Source: Promerops cafer (Eukaryota; Chordata; Aves; Passeriformes; Nectariniidae). Taken from it: a stretch of 64,000 bases of DNA. The stretch is from contig VZSE01013530.1 in assembly GCA_013398275.1 (NCBI GenBank), positions 1,240,001-1,304,000 on the forward strand. The letters are read 5' to 3'. Of this stretch, positions 37,501 through 49,500 are shown one piece after another (the first letter of the stretch is position 1; the number at the start of each line of letters is the position of its first letter). The translations under genes were made by a program, and so were the position numbers. The notes beneath the pieces were generated by a model. That model saw only the letters and a list, made by a program, of their open reading frames with translations. It ran no database searches and was not told the origin of the DNA.

Positions 37501-40500
37501 TTAAAACTAAACCTCCATCAATTCAGAGAGAAATCCTGAGTGTCTGCAGTGACCCTTACACCCTGGCTCAGCAGCTGACACATGTGGAGCTGGTAAGTGG
37601 GATTGGTTCCCAACTTCTGCAGCCAGAGATGTTATTTTAAGCCATCAGCTGCTAAGTATTCCAGACATAACCAAAAAATGTCTGCACTGCTGCAGCACAT
37701 TCCATGCTGTATCAGCACTGCAGCAGGAGGCAGGGTTTGACAGGTTAAGAGATGCTTGGGAAGCAAACCATAAATCAGTGTCCCTGTGCAGCTTGGAGCA
37801 GGTCACTGTAATTCAGCTTGCTTATTTGTGAAATGAGAATCCTATCCCAGCAAAGTCAAGTCCCAGGAATGTCACTTCTATAAGGTGCTCAGAGCCCCAT
37901 AAGCTCTGCAGGTGCTATTGAAATGGCTGGTCATTAACCCTTTTATAAATTTTTAAGAAATTTTAGCAGTTCAAATCAATTTCTCCAGATACACAAATTC
38001 CTGCTCTTCCCCCTGTGCTGGGCTGCAGTCTGCTCCCAAACAGGCTCTTGTGTGAAAAACTGCAGTGCTGAAACCTTGGATATGCTGTTGTGCTGCACAC
38101 CCTTCTCCCAGGGTCAGGTCCTCCCCACGGACCTCCTGGATGTGCACAGAAGAACGTAAAACATTGCTGCCATCTGCAGATCTCTTGTTGCTCTGATGCC
38201 CTCCTGCCTGTCCTGTGGACTCTGCTCATCCTTCAGGGGAAGGATGGAAAAACAAAACATGAAACGCACTGTGGATTGGAGTGAGTATTAGGAAATCAGC
38301 CTTTGGATTTCTGAAGATAGTTTATATTCTATTTGTCAAGAAGTGGAATGGTTAGTTTTCAGAACATGCAGCTTTGGCTCTCTTTGCTTTATATAACTTA
38401 AGCCAGAGAATAGAAGTCCTTTTGCATGGAGTTTTTTCTTGCTTTTGCTTTTTTCCTCTTCCATAGTACAACTGTATTCCAAGGGGAAATTCCCTGTAAC
38501 TGAGGCATCACTGCCTTTTTAAAACAGATGCAGCTAGAGGTTTTGATTCCACTGTACTGTAATCAATTCTCTCTACCTTCTCTTTCACTGCTGTGTCCGA
38601 TACATCAAGTGCTGTGCACTGAAACTGTCTGATGCTTATTTTTTAGTAAGAGTTATTTGATACTTGTTTAAAACAGTTTTGATTTGAAAGAGCCCTACAC
38701 AGTTTTCAGTGTTATGGTGAGAGGCCCAGAGAAAAAGCATAGGACTAGACATACAATTTTCCCTTGACCAGAATTACCATTTAATTTATTATTGCTTGAC
38801 TATTCTAAGTTTGGGCTGTAAGAATTCCAAAATATCTCCTCTGAAATACCTTTGTGGCCTACAACCTACTGAAAATATTTATTTTTCTAATAAACATGTT
38901 TAAGGAGAGTGAAAAGGCTAGCAGGAAGGTCAGTGTGTGGTTGGAGCTGCCAGGTTTTTTCAGGAGCTGCTGGGAGTGGCCTCTCTTTTACTAAGAGAGA
39001 TTTGGATACTTTATTTATTCTTGTTTTGCTTGGTGCCTGGAACACTCTCCAGTGTAAGCAAAGCCTTTAATGTGTCATGTGCATCCTCAGTGCCTTCCTT
39101 ACCCAGTGACCCAGAGCCACCACCCCAGGCAGCACCTGAGGGTCAGTTGAGCAGTGGATTGCTGTGGACACCAGATAACAGCATTCCTGCCATTGTAAAG
39201 CTGGGAAACAAGGCTTTTGAGTGATGCTGGACCACAGCAGGTCTGAGGGAGCACCACACAGAACTGGTGTCTGTTGGCTCCCAGATGAAGCCCTGTGCAT
39301 CCAGCTCAGTAGAGGGGAGTCTTACTGTGGCGTATCAGTAATGAGACATATTTATTCTAATTTTCGTCTTTCTGCTGACATAGTTCTAATTGTTACTATG
39401 AATTTTAATGTCTGATTAGTTGGCTGTCTACCAGTTCAGTGACACCACTCAGAGCTGACAGAAAATGATGATGTTTTATCAAGAGAAACACAAGATATTC
39501 TGGGGTCCTTTCTTATTTTTCCTCTCTCTCTTCCCACTCTCCTACCCTCAACAGGAAAGACTAAGTCACATTGGACCTGAGGAGTTTGTGCAGGCCTTTG
39601 TCCACAAGGACCCTCTGGACGGCACCAAGGTATGGTTTCTCCACATACAGAGTGTCTCCTGTGACCACAGTTTGTCCAGGTGTGATGCGGTCCCCAAGAG
39701 CAGGGCCTGAGTCACAAGCTGACGTGGGCCAGGCCAGCTGGTGACATGGACCAGGCTAACTGGTGACCTGTGTTGTCATGGGAACCTGTTGGCAGAGCTC
39801 ACACTGGCAGGTCACTGCCATTCCCCCAGGTGACAAACTGGCCACCACCCTGATGTGCTTTTGGGCTTGTTCCTCCCAGCCTGCTTTGACTGGGACAGAT
39901 GGTTGTGGCTGCACACAGCCAGGGAATGTCTGCTGCTCTGTTGAAGGACTAAAGGCTGGGGGTGTGATGTAACGGCCTCAGTGTGTGCCCAGACACCACA
40001 GCAATGAGTCAATGCGTCATGAATCAACTCTTCTCTCTGCACAACAGCTTTTAACCCAAAGCACCACAGGGAGCAGAGTGCCTGATCAGGGCTTCATCCA
40101 AGGGCTGTGGAAGCCACTTGGAGTCTTTCCACTGATTCCACTGAGGTTTGAAGTAACATTTCAGTGAGTGCCTCCATAAGGAAAGAGGCTTCCTAGCTGG
40201 AGAGGGAGAGTCAGAGATTTCACATGCTGTCTGAAAGGAAGGGGTGGAAAATTCTTGCCCTGAACTGCGTGTGCATTCCCACTGAGATCATCCATCAACA
40301 GCTGAATTTCCTCATTGGATGCCAAAGGTATCAGGAAGACCTGTGTTTGTAGTGCTGCACAAAGAGCACCAAAATTGCTTGTAATGGTGGGTGGGTAGGT
40401 GGGTGGATGGATGGATGGATGGATGGATGGATGGATGGATGGATGGATGGATGGATGGATGGATGGATGGATGGATGGATGGATGGATGAAACGTGCAAC

Positions 40501-43500
40501 ATTGGGCCCTTTCCTTCTCTTCTTGGACTTGTGGAGATTCTGCAGTAGGTTTCAGGATGAGGAAAATAGGCAGAGATGGAGTTCCAGGTATTCTGGGCAT
40601 TGATCACATTCCTTAGAAAGGAACTCCATGGCAGCCAATGTGTCAGAAACACAAGATACCAAACCAGCCACAGTGAGATTTCAGCCACCTGGGCTTCAAG
40701 GCAGCAAGGCTGATCACAGTGGGGGTAGTCTGGAGCTTTTCTTCATGCTCTATGTGGTTGATTTCGAAAAGCTTCTGTGCCAAGATATAGCCCAGGGGGA
40801 GAGCATTGCACACAGAATCACAAAATAGTTTAGGTTGGAAAAGACCTCCAAGATCATCGACTCCAACCCATAACCCAGAGCTGCCAAGGCCACTACAAAA
40901 CCATGTCCCCAGGTGCCACAGCCATATATTTTTTGAACACTTCCAGGGATGGTGATTCCACCACTTGCCAGGGCAGTCTGTTCCAATGCCTGACTACCCT
41001 TTCATGAAGAAATTTTTCCTACTATCCAATCTAAACCTCTTCTGGCACAACTTGAGGGCATTTCCTTCTGTCCTGCTGCTTGTTACTTGGGAGAAGAGAC
41101 CAACTGCCCCCAGCCTACAACCTCCTTCCATGGGGCTGTGGAGAGCAAGAAGGTTCCCCCTCTTTGTCTCCAAGCTGAGCTCCCTCAGCTGCTGCTCATC
41201 AGATTTGTGCTCCAGACCCTTCCATAGCTCCCCTGCCCTTTTCTGGACACGTCTTTGGACAAAGTAGCACAAACCTTATGTGGAGTCATATTCCCTGACC
41301 CATGAAGAACATCCCTGTCAAACACAGGGAGTTGGCTCAGGTCTGAATTCCCTCCAGCTGGAGATCATACTAAACATCTTTCTCGCGTGAGGGCTTCAAA
41401 AGGCTTCACTTATGAATGTTTATCAAGCATTCTGAGCTGCAGATGGAAGATGCTTGGGAGGTGCTAAATATTGCTGCCATTTATAAAGCTTAACCTTTAA
41501 AAAGCAGTCTGTCTCAACTTTACTGTTGCACATTTTTCACAAGTTTTGTGTTATTAGCTGTGGCTCTTACGCCCTGGCACAGGACAACAGTTCTGAGATG
41601 CAAATACTATTTTCAGAACAAAACCTGGGTTTTGTGTACTTTTTGCTGTAATAGGAAACAAGAAACAGCACATGAAAAGCAGCTGCTATGGTTAGACTGG
41701 GGCTGATTTGGGTTTCCTTTGGGTTTTTGATATTTACATGCTGCTTGCTAACATTTACTTTTGAGATGCTTTAAAAATACACTTTTATTGTTTGTAGTCT
41801 ATTCATAAAGTGGCTCAGAATTTCAGTCCTGTTAGGCTTTGCTCCTCCATAGCATGGTACTGTGATTTCTGTTTCTAAACATGTCTGCGTACAGAATCAT
41901 AGGTGAATATTTTCTTACTTTGAGTTACCTTGGGAATCATATTAAGCCACATTTCTGAAGGGATTCTTAATCACTGGTTTACCTTACATAATATGGGTGA
42001 TCCCACTGACATTAATGGATCTTTGCTTTTGCATTATGACTTTACTCTTAGTGGCATGTGTTTATGGTACCGCTGGGAAATGATCGTCCTAATAAAACAA
42101 AAATCAGTATTCTCTGGTACCCTCTAGTGGATGTTACTGAATGTTCAGACAAATCTCTTGAACTTAAGAGAGCTGAGTGTCCTAGATGGACTGTCTAAGA
42201 GTTTAAAGCTGAGAAAAGCACTTGAATTCTTACAATCCCAAGCAACATATTCAGGCTGTGTTAACTGCCCTATCACTCCTCTGAAGTCAAATTTACTGTT
42301 GATGACAAAGGAACTGGAAGAGTTCAGCCAAGTATCTGCTCGCATTGCCTGTATCAGTTTTGGGAATTTATGTTAAGTTTTGTATAAATAAGTGAAAAAT
42401 ATGCTTCTTATAATGACTCTTTTCAGTGAAGTGCCTCTGGCATATAAGTGACCTATTCAAGCACAGCCATCCAGGCAGAGCTAGTTGCTAAGAACCTGTC
42501 TTTTCTGAAAACTCACTAAGGAAAATAGTGAGTTTTTTTTCATAAAAAAAAAACCAGAACTGTGTTTTTTCTTTTTTATCTTTTATACATTTCACTAAAT
42601 TCTGGTCCTTCCCGTCCAGAAGCGGGCTGTGGGTGATTTTATTTACTGAGGTGGAGGAAATCCTGGAGTCAAAGTCACAAACTGAGCCTTCTGTGGAAGA
42701 CTGTGCCTGTCTTATTTTGTCTGCATGTCCTTGTTGATGTCAGAATCCTGCAATGCCTCAGCTGTTCATATCCCAGTGAACAAGGGTCAGCACAGACACT
42801 TGCTGCAGGCAAAATGGGGCTGTTTTGTGGACACCAGTGTGAATTTTGCAGTGAGACACATGCAGCTGGACCTCCATCTGCCAACCACAGGATTTTTAAA
42901 AGGGGCGCTTAAATGCACAATCTTCCATGAGCATGAGAGAGATGTGGCCAGTAATTACCTTTGTGCAGTATTTATCTTAGTGATCAGGTCACTGGCTGGA
43001 ACACAGTTATACCTTTCTGTGCTTTTTCCCCCCCAGACTTGTTTCAGTGAACAGAAGAAGACAAGTAACCTTGAGGCCTATGTGAAGTGGTTCAATAGAC
43101 TCTGCTATCTCGTAGCAACAGAAATCTGCATGGTAAGTTACAATTATGTGCCATGTTTTACCACATACCTGAAGTACCACTCTGAGATTTTATATTAATA
43201 AGCAATCCTGGGGATTTCTTACGACCCAGCTAAGCATCTGATGGTAAGTTTTAGCAGTGTTGCAGTTGCAGAAGTGACCTGATAAATGACAAACACTGCA
43301 AAACAGAGGCGGCGGCACACGGGGGAATGCACTGTTCTCTTGATGTAGTAGGAGCACAGTGTGGAATAATGAACCCTGCAGGGAAAAAGAGAGGAAAAAA
43401 TGCCTTGAGTTATCCTGTGAGATTTCTGCCAGCAAAGATTCTAGCGGAGCCATATTTGTTACCTGTCATCCTAAAGATCTGCTGTGTGTGTGAATTCCCA

Positions 43501-46500
43501 CTGCGTGGCTCTCTGTCCTGCTGCCCATTAGTGCAGCTGTGGCTGTTGTTTCTTAACTTGGTAGTGGTTTTAGTTTGTTTAACTAGGTTTCATCAAAGTG
43601 AAATTAATGTTTTCCTCTTTGAAAAGGGTATGGAAGGGAGGAAAAATACTAGTTTAAAGAGCCTGGATAGCCTGTGACACATAAGAAGTACCATCTGAAG
43701 ATCATCATTGGAAAAGATAGGGTGACTCCAATTAAAATGTGTATTTAAAATGCTATCATTTGGCCTGGACATACTGCTAAAGGGACAGAAGAGAGGAAAG
43801 GGATTAATGCAATGAAACAAGCTCTGTCTGGGACAAAGATGCTGCTGTTACAGGAGTGTGAAATCCTGCCCTTAGGGAAGTCTGTGCTGATGAGCCCACC
43901 AACTCGAGGGAGGCATCAGGGAGCTGAGGCTCTGCTTCAGGGCTGCTTGGGCTGCCTGTTCCAGCACTGGGGCTGGGAATTGCTGTGAATTTCTTGTGTC
44001 ACTGCAGTGAAAGCTTTGATTTCAGAGGCTGCCAGTCACCAGCGTCCACTGGATTGCTGGAACAGAATTAGGGCCAGTGACTGAAAGCAGATGGCCCAAG
44101 CTGTGCATGAAGCCACGCTATGCACGGAACAAATGCTTAGGATGACCTCCAATTCTGCATATGCTCATTACAGATACTCATTTATTTTAATTTACAGCCT
44201 GCAAAAAAGAAACAGCGAGCACAAGTCATCGAATTCTTCATTGATGTTGCCCGGGAGTGCTTTAACATAGGGAATTTTAATTCACTGATGGCAATCATTT
44301 GTAAGTACAGCTTCTAACCAGGTCTTCCATCAGCTGTCAGAGATGAAAAAGGAAACCCAGCTCTTATCAATGGCTCTGTTTTTTTATCTCTCACTCATAG
44401 CTGGAATGAATATGAGTCCAGTTTCCAGGCTAAAGAAGACTTGGTCAAAAGTGAAAACAGCCAAATTTTTCATTCTTGAGGTAAAAAGAAAAAAAAATTC
44501 CTGATTAACTGCTTTATTTATATTCAGGATATTTTTGTTTGGGAATTTTACATTGCTATCCAAGTGTGAGATCTCTGGAGACACATTTCACAGGCAGAGG
44601 GCCTGATTCTAAGCTGAAATATCCCAGGTGTAGTGAGGAGGGCGTAAAGCTGATGACACGTAGAGGGAATTCGGAGTACTCAAATAAATAAGAGGAATTA
44701 AAAAAACCCCCGAAGTATGAACCTATATGCACACCACAGGGCTTCCACTGATGCATGTTTTGTTTAGCCATGGACACAATGCTAAATGTAAAGCTCCCAA
44801 TCTATACCTTGGAGGTTGAGTGAAGACCCAAGGCTGTATTTTGTGTTGAGGATTCCAGGATTTGGCACACATAGAACATGCAGTGCTTATTCTTCACATA
44901 AAAGCTCAGTAAGCTGTCAGTAGAGAAATCAAAGGTATAAACAGCCATGGGCTGTGGACCTCTCATTGTATCCTTGGAGCATGGGGCTCTGCAGGCATGT
45001 GGATTTGAAGATGTACATTTTGAAGATGGAGGCTCTGCTCATGGTTTGCTACAACTGAGTGTAAAATTGTCTTTAGGCAGCCCAGGCTACTTTCTAACCA
45101 TTGTGTGTTGTTCTGTGCATGTAGCACCAGATGGACCCCACTGGCAACTTCTACAACTACCGGACAGCGCTGCGGGGGGCTGCCCACCGGTCCCTGACCG
45201 CTCACAGCAACAGGGAGAAGGTGGGTGTGACCCCATCCCGTCCATCTCCACACGGGTGGGCTGCACTTCTGCTGGGAGTCAGTGGCTCAAACACTTGTTG
45301 CAGATGCTCTCCTCCCTTCCGTGGGTCACCAGTGCAAAGCCTGTGTGCTTCAAGATGCAACTGGAAATGTAAAATGTAAAAAAAAAAAAAAAAACAAACA
45401 AAACGTGATTGAAAGAGTCTGGGTAGGATCAAAGTAAATCTTTGTGGACTTGCTGTCAGACACTGGGAGGGTTAGAGAGGGCAGGACACACAGCATGGAG
45501 GACTTCATTGCAAGTGTCTCTACATCCCTGGAAAATTCACATTGTTTAGATTGATAAACCTGATGGAACAGGTATTCCAGACTGAAACGACTTTTATTTT
45601 GGTGATGGAGCTGTGCTTTGTTTCAACTGTGCCCCGAGGCTCTGGCACAGAAGCCCCTATTGTGTGATGTGTGAGGTGAGATGGAGAGCAAAGGGCACAG
45701 CAATGGAGATGAGGTGGATCTCCATATACATTAGGGAAAGATGATTTACCACAAGTCCTGCAAGGGGGTCTAGTCTGAATCCATTGCAGCAAATTTGGGG
45801 TGATATTCTGTCCTTGTGAATTTTCATTTCATTTGGTTGTTGCTGCCATCTCAGTGAGCAAGAATTGAAGTGTTTTATCAGTGTTCATGGCAGATGTGGA
45901 GCTTTCTGACATGTCACTGATGCTGCAAAAATCAGATTGACAAGATGTTAGAGTGTAGGATCCTCCTGTTTTACGCCCTGATATGTTTCAATTTTCTTCT
46001 TCCTCCATTCAATTATTTATTTTTTTGGTATATGAAAGAGGGTTTGTGTTTTACACTGCAATTGACCATAGTCATAAATGGGTAGTCTCTGCACTAAGCA
46101 TGGCAAAGCTAAAGTAGATGCTGCATGAACAAGCACAATATGGAATTTAGTATTCATTCACTAGAGGAGCCAGGCCAGATGCTAATCTCACACCCCTGTA
46201 AATTTGATGTAAATCTGCTGAAGCTAATGGAATCTCACAGCATTACAGTGAAATGAGATCAGCATCTGGTGGCAGGCTGACTCAGCTGCAATGGAAGTAG
46301 ACTGAGTTGTTCTGAAAAGCACTTCTCTATGCAAAGGAGAACATCATTTGGATGTTTGTGACTGGAAAAGCGATTCTTTCAACTCTCACACACTGCAGCA
46401 AGGATCTGTCAGTCTGAGATGCTTTTGCAGTTTAGTTCTTCTGCAACCATCATAGACATTCAGTTGCTTTATTGTTTGACTTAATTTCCTGTGAAGTTAG

Positions 46501-49500
46501 CAATCTTTGTCATATCTCTGCCCCCAGCTGGTTAATACTGATGGCAGAGAGGTTATGAGACTGAAAGGAATCTATTTTACATCAGAAAAAGCCCATATTC
46601 TGTTTTCCTTGTGTAGACAACATTAGTTCAGAAAAGTGCTCCAGGATATGATTTGGTAGCTACTGATACTGGGTATTTTACACTGTCAGATACAGCAGAT
46701 CGTGTAATGCTTTCTGTAGGGTTAAGGAATTTTGTTTCTTTTTATAAGCAAGATTATAATTTATTTGTTTTAATGAGCTTGAACACATCCAAAAGAACAT
46801 GATCACTTCTTTTTGATGGAAGATGTTACATTGTTTCTTGGCAAACTCATAGCAAAACTCACTTTGAAGAAAATTTTGATCTTCAAACTGAATTGTTCTT
46901 GCAGAGGTGTGTACTGGTTGGTAAGTAAGCCTGGGCTTGTCTGTGCAGTCGAATGCCCTGTGACAGCTCTGCAAGGAAGTCATTCCACTGGGAAACGGCG
47001 CTGTACTCGTGGCACGGCTCTGGCTCTGAAATGTTGGGAGTATGCAGAGCACAGCCCTGTGTGTTGTTGCTGTCTGATACTGTGGAGCAAGAACACGTCG
47101 GCCCTCATTAACTTTCTTCTTTCTGCAGGAGGCAATTGTCCTTCAGTATGTGGGTGGGTTGGATGGCATGGAAGGGGGATAAAAATGGAGAGGAATATGA
47201 GTTTCTGGCACTAACCCAGGTTTTATGCTAGCAAAGTGCCTGGAGTGAAGCCAGTATTGGAGTATAATTGTAACCACTTCTGTTGTTTTTCCTACAGAAA
47301 TTTGGAAAGCAAAATATACAGGGTAATATATTCTTACTGGGGAAATAAATGGTGACCAAAATACAGCAATTCCATGGAAATGTGTAGAGAATTGGTATCC
47401 TCGGGTATGTCTTTTTAGCACCTTTTGGATGAGATGAGAATGAGCTCGGCCATGTTCTGAGCTGACTGGGGGCTCTGTAGCTGTATTAGCCTGGCATCCA
47501 GCCCACATTTGTGTACCTTTCCTCTCAGCAAGGCTTTGCCTTCATGTTTAGTACCACTAATGGTGCTGACCTTGCTCCCAGGCAGTGGAGCAGGATAGAA
47601 CAAGCTCACATCTGCCTGCAAAAAAAATATGTAGACAGAATCTGGCAGTGATTTCTAGCTGGGGATCAGTGTCTGGCTTCAGCTCTCTGTATCTTTCCAC
47701 CTTTTGAGGCTACACTGGTTACAGAGTCATCATTATTTTTGGTAGAAAACAAACCACATAGAGTGAGTTGTATGCTTTATTGCAATGGATTGATCTAGTT
47801 TGGGTAATATGAAAATAAATCCTGAAACACACTTAGCTCAGTTTGACTAGAAATTGCTCCACCTGACCCTAATAGGAGGACCCAGGATTTTGGGAGGATA
47901 AGGCTGTGTTTGTTTTCATTCCTGAGTTTTATCAGTGGAATGTATCAGGATAAGTATCCAGTGGCTCTTGGAGTGTCAGCCCAGGTTTTTTATGGCTGTT
48001 TGCTGTGGCATTACAGAGTTTCTCTGTGGCTGTTCCATAAGAAAGCCAGCAGAGATGCAGATCTTTAAAAGTTTACTGGATGTGGTAATTTAGCTGAAAC
48101 AGAAATTAGCTTCCATTTTCACAACACACTGTCAGTAGCTTGTGGACTCCTTGCCTCTGTTTTCACTTCTATGGCTTGTTCACAGTCATTGGAGCATCAC
48201 AGCATTGTAGCATCCATGAAGACTGGAAAATAACAGCTGCCAGTCCTGTTCTGGGTCCATTTCATATCCTGTTACAGCTGATGTACAACATAAGATGGAA
48301 TAACATTAAATGCTTAACTAAAGGACTGCTCTCTTGGCTGTTCTAGCTTGCCATGAGGGCTCTTTAGCTTTGGTCCTGCTTAATAAGCTCCAGTTAAGTT
48401 AATATACAAACAGACCAGTGGGAACATTTGGACACTGCCATGCAGTGTGTTTTCTTTTATGTTCATGGTGGTTAAGATTGTATTTGGTGGTTTAAAAGAC
48501 AGACATGGCTGCCACAGGAAAATTCTCACAGGGGCAGCTGCTGACCTTCAGCTCAAGCCCCCCAAGTGGCCTTTTGCTGTCACAGTGTCACTGCTGGGGA
48601 GGTGGGCAGACTGAGGTTTGACTGTCAGCTTTCATGGACTGGTCCTTTGTGTTATCTTTCTTTTCCCTTTGAGCTGTGAGACAAAGGACTCTGAGGGAAT
48701 CTGCTTCACTCTGGATCTCTGCTGAGGTTGAGAATGCACTTCAGGAGTGCTGTTACTGCTTTCTGCTGTAGAACATCTGGCATAAAATTTATTTATCCCT
48801 GCTTGTAATTCCATCAGTTTCAAGAGTCCTACCCAGACTTCTTTTATAGCAAATTATGTCCCAACTCTGATGGGTTAGAGGGAAGGCTTGGATCACTGCT
48901 ATATGCCACTCTGCCCTGGATGATGGCCAGGGCTAATTTTGAGAACTACAATGATCTCTCTGGCTACTGTTAGCAGTTTCCTGTCAACCAGCTTAATATT
49001 TTCAATCCTGTTGTCTGCAGGTTAATTTGGAGAAGCAGATTGTACTAATCAGGCACCAGGAAGGAAATTACATGCCTCAAGAGGTAGCCAGGCATGGAGC
49101 TGTTGAAAATGAAACAGCTCCTGATTAACTGTTTGTAGATAAGTCCTTGGTCATCAAATTTCATGCTGCCTGTCCTTGTCCAGGGACAATATTGGTTCTT
49201 TGGTTCCCACAGTGATGTTGTTGATAATAAACTGGGCTTTTAGCATTTTCTTAGTCATGTTATTGTGCTCAGTGAACATTGTGCTCAGTTCACTTTCATC
49301 TCAGCATACAGTCTCCTGGTGGCTGAAGGTCTCTCTAGACACCACTGCCCTTTTGCCTGCCTGTCGATGAACTGCTTTTTAAGTGCACAGCACACTGAAA
49401 AGTTAATACTTCTTTATTCTCATCTCTCCCAATTGAGTTGTTCTTTCATGCAGAGAAAATACTGAACTGAAAAGATAATGGTTATGTCATTTCTCTCCAC

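Larger units (their letters stand above)
39630..43036 (+). other. Intron between coding exons 5 and 6
   Basis: 3407 bp, gtatgg to ccccag. It is the repeat-rich intron, with a 22-bp tandem duplication, the TGGA microsatellite and the 450-bp CR1 tail. It ends in a C7 tract directly at the acceptor. Confidence 0.85.

Noticed and set aside
40161..40688. 175-codon frame with repeated HPSI units
   Set aside because: It is produced by the TGGA microsatellite, which is open in all frames.
40965..41267. Open frames on both strands over the 450-bp CR1 tail
   Set aside because: They lie in the non-coding 3' end of a LINE; no reverse-transcriptase or endonuclease sequence is present.
44947..45372. 141-codon + frame overlapping exon 9
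   Set aside because: Exon 9 is read in a different frame with full family conservation and correct splice sites.
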